From Albugo candida (Eukaryota; Oomycota; Peronosporomycetes; Albuginales), in the NCBI GenBank assembly GCA_040437565.1, contig JBDOQK010000017.1, positions 62,001-126,000 on the forward strand: DNA of 64,000 nucleotides, in the 5' to 3' direction. The notes beneath the pieces are model-generated. The model was not told the origin of the DNA, ran no database searches, and saw only the letters and a list, made by a program, of their open reading frames with translations. How positions within the stretch are numbered: position 1 is the stretch's first letter; each line of letters begins with the position of its first letter. A program made the position numbers and the translations under genes. Positions 1 to 13,200 of this stretch are shown one piece after another.

Positions 1-207
1 CGTAAGGATTCGCATTTTGAAGTGTCTGCGAGAACAGCAAGAGTATTACAGCAACAATTTACTTGTGATAATACTTCAGTATATTTTCATAGCGAATCCT
101 ACCTGACAAGCAGTAGACGATATAAAGGGAATCAATCAGTCTTGAGTAATGGGACTTTGATCGTTTCGTATGTACTGCATGCCGTGAGTAGTGCTCAGTG
201 TGCTTAA
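1..207 (+). CDS. 3' end of an unidentified open reading frame cut by the window edge
   Basis: A frame is open from base 1 to a TAA at 205-207, giving at least 68 codons with no ATG, so any start lies outside the window. The residues include a Cys near the middle (FTCDNTSVYF) and end in AQCA. I recognise no domain. It could be the last exon of a real gene or a chance open frame, since 68 codons is short for this AT-leaning DNA. It lies upstream of, and on the same strand as, a CHXC/CCG-like relic, but I see no similarity to that family. Confidence 0.25.
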   Translation, partial: RKDSHFEVSARTARVLQQQFTCDNTSVYFHSESYLTSSRRYKGNQSVLSNGTLIVSYVLHAVSSAQCA

Positions 208-566
208 CCGAAAGTATCCGAAAAAGCATACCTACGATTGAATAATCATCAACGGCACAGTAAAGGATGTGAGAAATCCGACTTGTGGATTATGTGCCTC
301 AAATTCAATATTTGGTCAGTAAATGAGGTCGTCACGCGCTCAATAAGCCAGACTTCCGGAACTTGAACAGCCAAAATTCTGATCGAGAATCTTGCCTAAT
401 TTTGTGATGCGTTCTGCTAAGAATTGTAGGCACAGTCATTACGAGATTTACGACGACTTTGCGGTTTGAATAGACCTGTGCATAAGGTTGACTAGGATCA
501 ACATAATTGATACGTGAAGCTGTTAATTACTACCAGCATTTATTCACTAAATCAGGATCGTGATGC
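208..566. other. No supported feature
   Basis: I see no long frame, repeat or RNA-like fold in this stretch between the truncated left-edge frame and the first CHXC/CCG-like relic. Confidence 0.5.
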
Positions 567-3095
567 ATGTTGCGTTTGGCTTTGGCTTCATCGACAACAA
601 GAGTGTTTAAAGATGCGATACAAATTATTGTAAAACTAGGTGAATTTTGTATCAAAGCATATGTCTTGAAGGATGCCACTGCATGTTACATCTGTCGGAT
701 GACGATTAAAACGACAGATGCGCTATTTAGATCTAGCACGCGTTTTGCTCTCCAAGCTATTAAACGCACAACATTGACATATGAATTGCGATATCAGAAC
801 GTAAGGTCGTTCGTATGATAACCTATCCGCTGATCTGTCACACTATTTGATAGAAGTGTTTCGAGTTTCTTTTTATGGCGACCGTTAGGAAAATTCGGTC
901 TAACATGACACGGAGGGATTGTGTTTTTATCGTATCGTCTATAAGTGGTAGGCCATTATGAAACGATGGCACATTGTGTTAAACAGCGCAAATTTATCAT
1001 ACTTTCGTAGTCATAACCAATGAGAAGATCCCTTAATGTGTAGAAGAGAGCAACAAGAATATGTGGAGCGCGTGTTTGTTAATGTACACAGCTCGTACGA
1101 ATTTGACTGCAGCCTTTTCACATCCAGGAGGACAGAACTATGCAGTCATCGGGTAACTCGTAGTTGAAAAGTACACAAAAAATCTATGCCATTCTTGCTT
1201 TATAGATTTGGTTGGTGTCCGACGGATCATTCTTGTTAAAACACGCGCGATTTTCAGATTTTTCAAATTGAAGGACCTCTCAGTTTGAGGGAATCTTTGA
1301 TTACCAAATGCATTAAAGCGCATTCGTGTTTACTAGACACGAGACTATCGAGCATTCCATCACCGTGGATAAACCCATTTCGAACGTCAGCACTCGAATA
1401 TAGCATATCTGTTATTACGAAGAAGATGGCTTGCTCTCTACAAAATTGAAGTGTTAAACAAACTGAAGACAACAACATCTTCCAACCTGATTTGTATCGT
1501 GAAATTCATTTCCTTTTTCTTAGGAGATTATGTTCGCTCATGTGGCAAACGATAAACCATACCTTTATCCTAAAAAAAAGTTCTTTTTGGAGATATCTTG
1601 CATGACTTATACTTGGACTGGAAAGGTTCAGGACCAGGTGACAAAGCAATGCACTCGAGTGAAAAATTATTGAAGGCGATGCACTTTTGCTTCACAATGA
1701 CCACGAACAGTAGTCGTTGTGAGCGATGTTTGGCTCTTCACAGTACCTCTTTTGAAGTGAGACAATACCATGTCAGTACTGACAAATCCAAAATGATCAA
1801 TTTACTCGCATTCACAAGCCACCTCAGACACATCAATGTGCTAATAACGTGCAACCAAAAATTTGATTGTCAGATAAGTAGCCTATCTACGACTGAGTGT
1901 CAATATCTAGATCGCATCTTTCCTGCGCATAGATAGACACTACAAAGGGTTGGTACGGAGCTCACTGCGAGATTCAAGGATTATTAAAATGGAGAAAAAA
2001 TGCAAACGATAAAGAAAATTATCATTTCAAGAATAAAAGATATCCACCTGAAACGCATTGCAGAAGAGCTTAAAGATAACATTGCTGATAAACCCAGTGA
2101 AGCTGCACTAGCAAACCTCCTCCCGGCTGAGACGATTTATCATGATATAAACCTCTTACACCAACCTGATCATTTGACATGTATACTGGTTATGCAATCC
2201 AAAGATATCGACAAAGATGTCTTCATTGCCTATATCTTTTTGTAAAGACTTTGATCATCACCAAGGTATCTATCACACATGTGCTATTGTTTGGTACTAT
2301 TGCTGGAGAAACATATCATAAGAAATGCAATCAGCCAAAACTTTGTTCGAGTATTCTCCCGCAGAAATATAGTGATTGCACAAAGCACCGCCTTGAGAAT
2401 AAAATCATCCCGATTGTATATCCTGGACTTTCCTATTTTGAGAATGCTGAAATGGATGAATCGGTTTGTTTATTTGTGTCCCACAAATCGGAACAATAGC
2501 GTCTCTGTGAACACTGTGTGAGCAAATTCTTTGATCCCATTGTTTCAAGACTTGAAATGAAACCATCTTCTCCGAGTTGATTGTGGAAAGAGGAAACGCG
2601 AAAAATATCTTGGGTAGACATATACGTCGCTGCGCGTGGTACCTGTCAACGAAGAATTCACCATGTGCAATTTTGAGAATATTGCCTGCAACTATATGTT
2701 CCGAGCACGAGAGGTATTTGGAATGTGTCGATGAACCTGAAAAACAAACAAGACAACTCATCAAACAGTTTACCTATGCGTTAAGTGGAAGGTCAAAGGG
2801 ATGGAATGTCACAAGAGATAGTGGTTGTTCTCGTTCAATTCCAATCGGCAGATCCAGAAAGCTGTCTCAGATGCGTGGTTATCCACATGGAACTCTTTTA
2901 CGTGTTTGGACTTGGAGACGACATATTTGGATACATGTGGATGACTCAAAATCAAGACGATATTCTGGGTGGGTGCCTAGAACCGAACTTATGTGCAAAG
3001 CTATAATTTTCCGAAGAATACAAACATCTTGTCATACAAGAGGATATGTACCCACTGAGTACGAAGAATATCGAAACCATCTTTGGGAAAAATAG
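567..3095 (+). pseudogene. CHXC/CCG-like secreted-protein family relic, copy 1
   Basis: This is a broken member of the family whose best copy lies at 40658-43177. Conserved words occur in the same order, in changing frames. RCERCLALHSTSF near 1716-1754 matches FQCEKCISIHTTSF. IVYPGLSYF near 2413-2439 matches VYPELSLF. LPATICSEHERY near 2681-2716 matches LPEMICSEHEQY. FGYMWMTQ near 2926-2950 matches the family tail word. The first part, 567-818, holds Cys-Tyr-Ile-Cys at 684-695, at about the residue position where the best copy has Cys-Arg-Val-Cys, but the following Gly is absent and the signal peptide is weak, so the 5' limit is uncertain. It has several breaks and is unlikely to make a full protein. 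Confidence 0.55.
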
Positions 3096-3176
3096 GCCGA
3101 CTTTGCAATAAGCTCCACTAACAAGAATAACGGTCCAGTTTATTTATGTGATGATGAGCGCAAGAGTACGATTTCC

Positions 3177-4642
3177 TACTATTTACTCGATTCACTCACT
3201 CATAGACTTATAGGTAACTATCAAAACAACTTTTTTTTTTTTGGTCACCAGCATCCATCGATCTGTACCACTTGTTCAATTTTAGTGGCATAGCGCTAAA
3301 ATTGCATTAGCTTAGTTTGAAGAACTTCACAGCATCGGATGGAACTTCGGCATACGACAGCAAAATCAACGTTCTTCAGAATTTTCTTGGTTTCTTTTTT
3401 ATGATTTCAGGGTCAACTTAGAAATTCTGTTATGAGTTACTTCGATATCAAGTCAGCCTATTTTTTCTCGGGTATCTGTTTGGTTGAAAATTTGCAGCGA
3501 GCTATGTATGAGCATCTGGTTTCGCTCGGCCTACGTCCCAAACCTTATAATCAAAAAATATTATAGATTTCAAGAAGCCAGGATTTATATTATATCCATT
3601 TCTTTCAAGCCTCTACTCTAACGGCTGCTATATATATATTATCTACACAAACTTGAGAATGCTAATAAAGTGCGTAAAGCGTCTGCTAAGATTCTCAAAG
3701 TGCATGCACGAACTATAATTGTGTGCTACAACTTCCATGTGTGTTTGCATTGATACGGGCATTTTGGTAAATCGAAGCAAACCTTTTTTTTTCGTCATGT
3801 ACGATAAGCTGTGTCATATATGTCGCCCCCAAGGCTTCCTTCATTCTGGATTTCTGCAAAGACAGTTTCATCTTGTTCAAATCGAAACATGTTTATTGCA
3901 GGCATAACGATTGTACAGTATATTTATAGATTATTATCAGAGAAAGACGTTATAACTGTATCATCGCTTCCTAGCTGAAGCGTAATAACATCTCTATATT
4001 GGAAAAAGCAAAATGCAGTAGCCGAGTACCGATCTGGCAAAGAAAAAGTCGATGGGGCTGACAATATTTGGGGAAGAGCCAAACATCGTGATGCCAAACT
4101 TTGCTCATTTACTTCGGTCAGTCTGAGCATTATGAACATGGACGATTCGTAACACCAGATAGCCAATGATACGGGGATAGAAGTGCACTAGTGAATGATG
4201 AGTAAAGAATATTAAGAGGATAGAACCTGCTGAAAATATGAAGCACTGTCAAAATGCTACTGCCGGCGCGCTTGTCGTTTGTTTATTGCCTGAATACAAT
4301 CGGGCGTTCTTAGTCACAACAGCACAGCCTAGATCAAAGCTACTCGTCCTTCCAAATCTATCAAGCACTTGGCTTAGGTACCGAAATACATCATTTGGTT
4401 TTGTTCGGCATGCAACTTATTGAGATAGAGCAAAAAGTAGACAGTTGAGTCTAAACGCAGCGGACCGACTCAAATCCACCAAGACGAGAATCGAATCACG
4501 ATCTTCAAGACATGGATACAACTGTATACTGCATATGCATGACGCACGGTGCACGACACTTATAATTATCAGCTAGAAGGGTCTATATTACTAGAAGTAG
4601 ACTAACTGACTTCTCTAGTTGCCTAGGCTATCTTAAATAACA
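3177..4642. repeat. 1,466-bp block, first copy (identical to 4743-6208)
   Basis: This block and 4743-6208 match at a constant offset of 1,566 bases and appear identical, down to a run of 12 T near 3231-3242. They lie either side of a 100-N gap. The block holds short frames only, none of which I recognise. Its last 64 bases (from about 4579) are the start of the dispersed repeat called R1 here. An exact copy ending precisely at a placeholder gap is best read as one locus assembled twice. Confidence 0.9.
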
Positions 4643-4742
4643 NNNNNNNNNNNNNNNNNNNNNNNNNNNNNNNNNNNNNNNNNNNNNNNNNNNNNNNNNN
4701 NNNNNNNNNNNNNNNNNNNNNNNNNNNNNNNNNNNNNNNNNN
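4643..4742. other. Assembly gap, 100 N
   Basis: Exactly 100 N, so a placeholder of unknown true size. Both sides carry the same 1,466-bp sequence. Confidence 0.99.
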
Positions 4743-6208
4743 TACTATTTACTCGATTCACTCACTCATAGACTTATAGGTAACTATCAAAACAACTTTT
4801 TTTTTTTTGGTCACCAGCATCCATCGATCTGTACCACTTGTTCAATTTTAGTGGCATAGCGCTAAAATTGCATTAGCTTAGTTTGAAGAACTTCACAGCA
4901 TCGGATGGAACTTCGGCATACGACAGCAAAATCAACGTTCTTCAGAATTTTCTTGGTTTCTTTTTTATGATTTCAGGGTCAACTTAGAAATTCTGTTATG
5001 AGTTACTTCGATATCAAGTCAGCCTATTTTTTCTCGGGTATCTGTTTGGTTGAAAATTTGCAGCGAGCTATGTATGAGCATCTGGTTTCGCTCGGCCTAC
5101 GTCCCAAACCTTATAATCAAAAAATATTATAGATTTCAAGAAGCCAGGATTTATATTATATCCATTTCTTTCAAGCCTCTACTCTAACGGCTGCTATATA
5201 TATATTATCTACACAAACTTGAGAATGCTAATAAAGTGCGTAAAGCGTCTGCTAAGATTCTCAAAGTGCATGCACGAACTATAATTGTGTGCTACAACTT
5301 CCATGTGTGTTTGCATTGATACGGGCATTTTGGTAAATCGAAGCAAACCTTTTTTTTTCGTCATGTACGATAAGCTGTGTCATATATGTCGCCCCCAAGG
5401 CTTCCTTCATTCTGGATTTCTGCAAAGACAGTTTCATCTTGTTCAAATCGAAACATGTTTATTGCAGGCATAACGATTGTACAGTATATTTATAGATTAT
5501 TATCAGAGAAAGACGTTATAACTGTATCATCGCTTCCTAGCTGAAGCGTAATAACATCTCTATATTGGAAAAAGCAAAATGCAGTAGCCGAGTACCGATC
5601 TGGCAAAGAAAAAGTCGATGGGGCTGACAATATTTGGGGAAGAGCCAAACATCGTGATGCCAAACTTTGCTCATTTACTTCGGTCAGTCTGAGCATTATG
5701 AACATGGACGATTCGTAACACCAGATAGCCAATGATACGGGGATAGAAGTGCACTAGTGAATGATGAGTAAAGAATATTAAGAGGATAGAACCTGCTGAA
5801 AATATGAAGCACTGTCAAAATGCTACTGCCGGCGCGCTTGTCGTTTGTTTATTGCCTGAATACAATCGGGCGTTCTTAGTCACAACAGCACAGCCTAGAT
5901 CAAAGCTACTCGTCCTTCCAAATCTATCAAGCACTTGGCTTAGGTACCGAAATACATCATTTGGTTTTGTTCGGCATGCAACTTATTGAGATAGAGCAAA
6001 AAGTAGACAGTTGAGTCTAAACGCAGCGGACCGACTCAAATCCACCAAGACGAGAATCGAATCACGATCTTCAAGACATGGATACAACTGTATACTGCAT
6101 ATGCATGACGCACGGTGCACGACACTTATAATTATCAGCTAGAAGGGTCTATATTACTAGAAGTAGACTAACTGACTTCTCTAGTTGCCTAGGCTATCTT
6201 AAATAACA
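4743..6208. repeat. 1,466-bp block, second copy
   Basis: Identical to 3177-4642. After this copy the sequence continues without a gap into the rest of repeat R1 (to about 6330), so this copy probably shows the true right-hand context. Confidence 0.9.
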
Positions 6209-6330
6209 AATGTACACATAAAAAAACGTTTCGCAAAAATACCTTTCAGAGATGATTATATGACTTCTCGTTGATAATCCGTTACTGCAGTAGCCTCAGC
6301 CACGCCACTACGTACCGTGAGTTGTAAATT
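6145..6330 (+). repeat. Dispersed repeat R1, copy near 6.2 kb
   Basis: Starts at about TCTATATTACTAGAAGTAGA and includes CTCTAGTTGCCTAGGCTATC and later TTCTCGTTGATAATCC and GCAGTAGCCTCAGC. By eye it is roughly 85% identical to 44101-44290. A shorter piece is at 34233-34290 on the other strand. It has no coding potential. The end points are approximate. It may be the non-coding tail of a SINE or LINE, but no tRNA-like head could be confirmed next to it. Confidence 0.6.
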
Positions 6331-6559
6331 TGCGTGCGCCAAAGTAAGCTGAACAGCGCCATCCAACTAGGACTAGGATCCGATGTGCACTTCTATTTGT
6401 AGTAGTCTGTGCCGTACCCGTAGCAATCATCTTCGGCTTCTGAAAAATCCATCAAAAGATCCTTGCGTTGAGAATTGATTCAACACCTTGGCCAGCCGAA
6501 TGCGTTCGCCTTATTCGTAACACTGTCTTCTATCGAACCAAACGTGCGCACTAATTGGA

Positions 6560-9500
6560 TCTGCAGCTTTATTCAGATAAGAGCTAAGAAACTACAGGTA
6601 CTAGATCGACTGGAAGTGAGCATTTCGTGAGAAGCTGTCCTGTGTGTCATCCTGAAGAAGCGAAAAGAATACTGGAACAACGCAAATCTTAGAACGAAAA
6701 GAAATTGGATGTCGTTAAACGAGTAAAAAAATATTTCTTCAAGACTCCAACGGCCAGGTAAAGACCACAGTGGATGGAATTGCTAATGTAAACACGTTAT
6801 TGGATTCTGGATCCGATTGTCGCATGGCATCAGTGGATCACTTTAGAAAGAGGAATTTTCGCGATAAATTGACTAAAAAAACACTGATAATCGAAAACAT
6901 GGAGCTGGCACCTTTTTGGGTGAAGCGCAGTGTCTAACTGCAGCGTGTAATGTTTAGCACAAGTGAATGACCGCTGGTAGACGAGTCGATGTCACTTATA
7001 ATGAATTGACATTTGTTGTAGAAGATGGTCTGTCCAGTGATGGTGATTCTGGAGGGAGCATATGGAATGGTAAGAGGGAAGTAAGTCAAAATACTCCTGG
7101 GTGCAACTTGTTGCAAGTTTGTGAAGATAGACTCTTCAGCGATGTGATGGAAACACGGCGATCACAAGGAGGAATATTTACTTCGACCAGAAGTAAGTAC
7201 AATGGATACAAAGGATCGTAGTCACAGCATTTTGGAAAAAGTAGAAGGATCGAAAATCGCAGGTGCCAAAGCTTCTCAGATACCATGAAGTCTTTCGCGT
7301 AGAGTTTGTTGCGGATCCTTAAGTTAACGACAAGCAAGTTCTCAATCTAGCGAATATCCACCTTTCATACGGAGTATATGGATACACATTTATCGTAATT
7401 AATGGAACACGATCTTAAACTTTTAGAAACTACGAATACAAAAAAAATTAAGTATCGTACCCAGATGCGCGATGGTGGGGGGTACTTCTCGTATAGTGGG
7501 GAAGAACAAGTCGGGGAATATTAATTGACCGTAGATTTACGGGCAATCAATGCAGTAATGGCTCCAATGACGTGGCCAATGTGATATCTTGAGGTCGTTA
7601 TGGAAAATTTTATATTACTCGCTGGATTGTTTCCGTTTTTATTGGCAGTTACCTTTGGATAAAGGCAGCAGAGAATGTTTTACTGTGCTGGCAAAGGGGT
7701 ACATGTATGGCTACATGATGTTCTTGGATACGTAAGTACAGATGCACAACTGCTGGATATATTAGACGTGGTGTTATAGAGATGCGATACCAATGGGGTC
7801 AAACTAAACCCGGAAAAACCTACATTCGTCGCATATTCCACAACATGGTGGCGGAAGAATATATTGCATGTGAAGGGATTAGTCACTGCGAAAGCCGCGT
7901 ACAAGGCTTGTGTAAGCTGGGAACTCCAAAGACGGCAGCGGAGTTGCAGAAATTTTTGCTTGCCGTAAATTGGCTGAGAAACAACATTCCGAACAATACA
8001 GCATTGATAAAGAATAACAAGAAGTCCTTGATCCACCCGCAAAGGAGACAGGTAACCGTGAGAACCGGAATCTTATCCATGTGGTTTTAAAAGATCGCGG
8101 ATGTACATCTAAACATGAGTAATGTCTCAAAAATGTTACGACCCGCTGTACGCAATGGTGCATATGGTACATCTAAAAGAAACTTGAGATACATGTGTTT
8201 ATACGGATGCATCACAAAACTGGGTAGCTATAGTTACGCAGTTAGCTCCGGAAGAGCTATCCGAACCAAGACCGGAGCAGAGGAAATGGCTTTCATATAC
8301 TCACGGATCATTGAAATTTCGAATTGATGTTAGATCCAGGGATTATTGACAAACTTATTGATCGATATAGAGCTGACAAGCTGCAGCATTGGGCTATGAT
8401 GCTGCATATATTTTGATACACCGTGCAGCATATGGTCGGTACAGAAAACGCCCAGGACCTGCTTCCAAGATGAAGCTGCGGAGATAATGCTGGTATAAAG
8501 CGAAAAAAAAGAACATGCTGTGCATTGGCAGTGGTTGAGAACGTTTTGCCGCTAAGCTATGAGTAGTTCGATTGACCAGCACTGGGAAAGACAAGAGAAA
8601 TTCAGCAAGGTGTGATGAAGAAAAATCAACTTCCGAATCTCATAATGTATAAGAAGCAGCTACTTTGGATGGATGAAAGTAGACATATTTTAGATACCGA
8701 ACAATGCGCTTACGTTACCACACCGACTGTGTGTGGTAGCGCATGAGAGGCCAGCAGATCATCATGAAAGCTATACGACATTCAACATACTGTCAAAATA
8801 AGTGATATGGAGAACGATGAGGGCTGATGTGAAAAATTTCATAAACAAGTGCTTACATTGTCTGATGCAAATGGCCAAAACTGTCCGCGAGCGTATGGAG
8901 AAACACCACACGCGCCAAACCCAAACGATGTTTTACGCTTCGTTTCTTATCGATGCCGAAAAGATTACATAGTTATACGTACGTGCTCGCACTAAAGGAT
9001 GGTATGATCGGATTTTGTGAGCTTGTACTAAAACCAGTGGCAAAAAAGGAGGTGACAGTACAGGCATTGATGGATTGGTTCAAACGATATGGTGTTGTCC
9101 TCTCATGGGTTTCGGATCAAATCTCGCATTTGAATAATGAAGTGAGGGAGAAAGTCTGGAAAGTCCTGGCTGCTCAACATTATTTTGTTAGGGCTTATCA
9201 TCCGTGAGAAACGGGACCGTTGAGGTCATGATCGGCAGTTATTGAAGGTGATGCGGTCATTATTGAGTGAGAAACAACAACCGATTGTAGATTGGCCCAA
9301 TTTATTATCGCTATATCAATTTACGATACATCAGCTACCGTCAAGTCGACTTGGAGGAATTGCTCTAATAACGGATTTTCCTGCGTTGCCGCATAAGGAC
9401 CCAACAAGCCTTTTGTATCATCCATCACTGTTATAAGGAAAAGTCGCGTTTATCGAACATGAACTTACGGCATTGCACCGCCAGCACATGTCGGAATTGT

Positions 9501-10258
9501 ATTGCACACTGGATGGTATGCGCAAAAGGTATCCGAATCTACTAGCAAAAAAAATGAAGCTGCACGGCACCGACATGCACAGAACATGGCGTCTCTCCCG
9601 TGAACTTCGAAAATGGCGATTTCGTGCTGGTGGGAAGTGTTACAAGGCGTGCTAACAAAGTGTTCTTTCAGTGAAAAACATTTTTTTGATGACTTGAATT
9701 TAAATAATTTTTTAATAGTAAAAATAGCTTTTTTATAATTTTGAAAAAGTTGTTATGAAATTCAAACAATTGATTCAATTATAATATGACAAACTTAATA
9801 TAGTTCGTGTTTATAAACAAAAAAGCTAACAATGAAAAATATAAAATATTTATTAAAATAATATACAAGGCCCTTAACGAGTGGAGGCGATGTTAAACAG
9901 CTGAAATTATGACGTCCAGGAATTTGTCGTACTATTCAGCATCATCACAAGACATGTCACCAGGTCAAAGTTTTTTCGAAAAAAAGTTTGGGGCGTCTCA
10001 CACGATATAACCGACTACGTCGTGTACGCGAAAGGAGCCCATCCAGTGAGCCATTTCTTGGACTGCCGTTACAGACCTGACAATCACCAGTGGGATGTAC
10101 TCGTGAAATGGATTGGATTGGACGACACAGAGAATAGCTGGAAACCAGCTAATGTCCTGTGGAAAGATTTACCTACCCTACTAAGGAATTGGGTAACCGC
10201 CGAACCCAAAGCGATCGAAATGCAAACATCTATCGGCATTGAAACTTCAAGTTGGTGA
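6560..10258 (+). mobile_element. Broken Gypsy-type LTR element (chromovirus), no LTRs recognised
   Basis: Parts appear in the order typical of Metaviridae/Gypsy. A Cys/His-rich gag end lies near 6630-6690. An aspartic protease word LLDSGSD lies near 6800-6820. Reverse transcriptase begins near 7525 with TVDLRAINAVMAP. An RNase H piece lies near 8205-8330. A zinc-binding and core integrase lies near 8820-9650. A chromodomain-like end lies at 10022-10258, with the word VLVKWIGLDDTENSW. A chromodomain after the integrase places it with chromoviruses. The element is broken, with many breaks across pol, and looks old. I could not find a pair of LTRs, so the ends are set by coding parts. An AT-rich insert separates the integrase from the chromodomain. 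Confidence 0.8.
9662..9872. other. Very AT-rich insert inside the Gypsy element
   Basis: About 210 bases made almost wholly of A and T runs, quite unlike the coding sequence on either side. The preceding sequence reads as integrase C-terminus (GSVTRR...) and the chromodomain follows about 150 bases later. I see no clear terminal inverted repeats or target duplications. It could be a small non-autonomous element, a piece of mitochondrial DNA, or local sequence decay. Confidence 0.55.
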
Positions 10259-13200
10259 GGGAAATGATAAGTTAGGCATCGGTTACGTATCTAGTTAGTA
10301 ATCGGTCACGTTTTTAACGTTTAGGTTAGGGTTTTGAACCGAGATCTTTCTGGATCACGGTGCAAGGTCTCTTTTTAGATTTTCGGAAGGCCAGTTTTCA
10401 AGTAAGATAATACAGTACTGTTCTACCAAGGAACCGAGAGCCAATCAAGATATGGACGAATCTGTCGTCTGGATTGCTTGAGGGAGGATTTTTGCAAGAC
10501 AAATCACGACAAAGACAGAACACTCATTCGCCTACAGCACTGAGGGGAAAGAGTGGATTATTTTCGTTCGCTCAAATGGGACCAAAAGTACAAGAATATA
10601 AAAATCTATCTCTGCAATCCCAACAAATCACAAGCTACGTAGCTCTTTTTCCTTCACTGCTTTAGGACATTCCGTATGTTCTTCCTGGAAGTGGGAGAAA
10701 ATAGTAGAGTCTAAGCATTTCAACGTAGCTTTATTCTTTCTTGATGTATTTTCATCCTCCTGGAACTACAGCAGATGGAAAGTAACTTTTATATAATTGA
10801 CGAAATACAATCTTGACACCGCACAAAACCCGTAACTGGTTATGGTCTCTTGTACGTCCCTAACTAACATTTTCACGCAGACACGGAATCTGTTAATGAT
10901 AGCCTGCCAGGCAAGTGGACGAATAGTTGGTCGTAGTAATATTCTTCTTGGTGAAAGGGAATGAGAACCTGCATACGGAACGGTTGGGGATGCGACTGAC
11001 GACACAGCCTTTTTGTTTTGGTATGTGCAGATGATAGACAAGGCGTTAGGGCTACAACCAACTGATTGGTTGGTGAGGAACTCTTACCACCGAGAAAGTG
11101 TGTGACCTGTAGGCAGGGATAACCTAAATATAGTATTCTTTTATCACACTGCAATTCTATCTTGAACACTTCTTGTATACGAAAACAAGTGAGATACTTC
11201 ATCTCGCACCTCTCTGTAGCACTTGTTACATACTTGGTGAAGGAAAAAACGTTTTGAGATAGTAGAGAATCTTCTTGATAGGTGAAAAATTAGATAGAAT
11301 GTTTCATTATGTTGTTAGAAAGAAAAAAGTTCAACTTGCACGCATTCATCGCAATTATAGAATTATTTAGAGATATCTCATTTAGTAGAAAGTTTTTGAT
11401 TCAGCGGTGATCGTGCTTCTCGACTTTCGAGAGAAGAAAGTTGTGATGGTAACAGCTCTCATCGAAGCACTATCGCATGACATAGTCGTGAGTAGATAAC
11501 TCAAACTACCTACTTTATTAAGTATTGATACAAGAAAGAAAATGGAGAGGTTAGCAAAAAAATGTTTCCATTCGAAAAATGTATGAAGTAGCGGGAAAGA
11601 GTTTGAAGTTATTTCAGTCGCTTAATTAGTGAAGATTTCAGTGAAAGAAAAAGTTCATGCAAAACCTTCCCAACTTCGATTGAGATCTTATTCGAAGTTA
11701 AAGGCTCTTGCACATACTTGATTACACTTTTTCATTTCCTACAAATGGCAAGCGCGATTATGATGTGTAATACAGTATTAATGAGGGATGCTGATCAGCT
11801 TTACTTGAAGCGTTTATGCATAGGATCAATGCCAACTCTTTACAGAATCAACACTTTCAACATTCGATTTCAAAAGGTCTCATTGAGTCAATTTCTGATT
11901 CATCATATACTCAGTACTTAATCACACATCCTACAAATCGCTGGTATTGCTCGTACAATATAAAACGCTATGCAGACAAAAATGACGAAGCATACATTAA
12001 CTGTGCTGTTCGGAGCCACATACGCGTATAGATTGGATGAGCATACGAAAGGGAAGAATTGGTACTCCATGTATCTTCCTCGGCTTTTTACGATAGGTAT
12101 CGGCAGTGAGTATGGAGTAATCTTATCACATGACGTTAAGAGAGCTTCTAATCACTTGATCTCTGTATTTAATATGTGAGTACGAAAGGGTTCGCGCAAT
12201 CGATGTCATCTGCGGCACTAATTTTTACCCGAGCGCGGTTTAATAGTAGTGTACATGTGATAAAAAGAAAGGTAAAGTCGGCCAAGAGTAAACGAAGAAT
12301 GATATTACCAGCAGTGAGTCAAACATATTCGAGTCGTGATCATCATATACTTAACATAGGAATAACCTACAGCACGCATTTCTTCGTCACTATTAGAATA
12401 TGACTAGATATTTGACTCGCAATCTTTACAATCAAAAAGCGATCCCTTATAAGTATGAAGCGAGGGACTAAATTGCGTGATAAAATGAAATAGGCGCTGA
12501 GCCATAAGTACAACAATGTTGCAAAGAACACAGTTGCTTCAAAACAGGGTGCATCATTTTAAAGAAATTAAAAAACTCCAGCAAGTGGAATGATATGTTC
12601 GCAATCTTCAGAAACTAGCGTTTTGATCGTAGAAATTCTTTATCTATTCATTAAAGACACATCAAAAACTTCAAAGAATGTATGCTGGACTATGATACAA
12701 AAAGTTACAAAACGAATAAAGAAATTTCGGGAGCAGTTGATGTGTAAGGTGGTCAAAATATTTATTGCGGGATGCTGACTACATATAGTACTCAAATGAC
12801 TGCGACTAATTTAGCTCGGACCGTTTCATTGGACAGTTTCAGATTCTATAGTTTATCGTCGTACCTGGTTTGCTTACCGAAATAGTCTTGCAAGAGCAAC
12901 TATATTTCGCACTCAAAAGGTTCCTTCAGCAGCAACTAACCAATCGGGAATACGATCCAAGTGTATAGATAATTACAATGAATATGAAGGTAGTATATGA
13001 TGTTATGCGTTTAGAACAGCAGAGAAACTAGCATCTCTAGCATCATATCCATGGTACTAGATATTCAAGAATCTGATCGTACGAAGAATATAGTTCCAGC
13101 TCGTACAATATGATAAAATTCTAAATGAACTACGATTCTACTGGCAATGAGTTCGAGCAAAAGACACTTTACTAGAATAAACCAAAGATGTGAAACCCAA

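Noticed and set aside
3719-3907. A short frame containing Cys-His-Ile-Cys, a literal match to the CHXC word
   Set aside because: No convincing signal peptide precedes it, the frame ends soon after, and none of the downstream family words follows. A four-residue match is expected by chance in a window this size.
4500-4570. A possible tRNA gene on the minus strand (B-box-like GATTCGATTCTCG)
   Set aside because: The T-arm and acceptor stems do not pair and there is no clear A box at the right distance.
3177-6208. A true tandem duplication or satellite unit
   Set aside because: The copies are identical and end exactly at a 100-N placeholder, so unmerged contigs are the simpler reading.
11718-12403. 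A multi-exon gene from overlapping frames
   Set aside because: No splice sites join the frames in phase and no family was recognised; decay or chance frames explain it as well.
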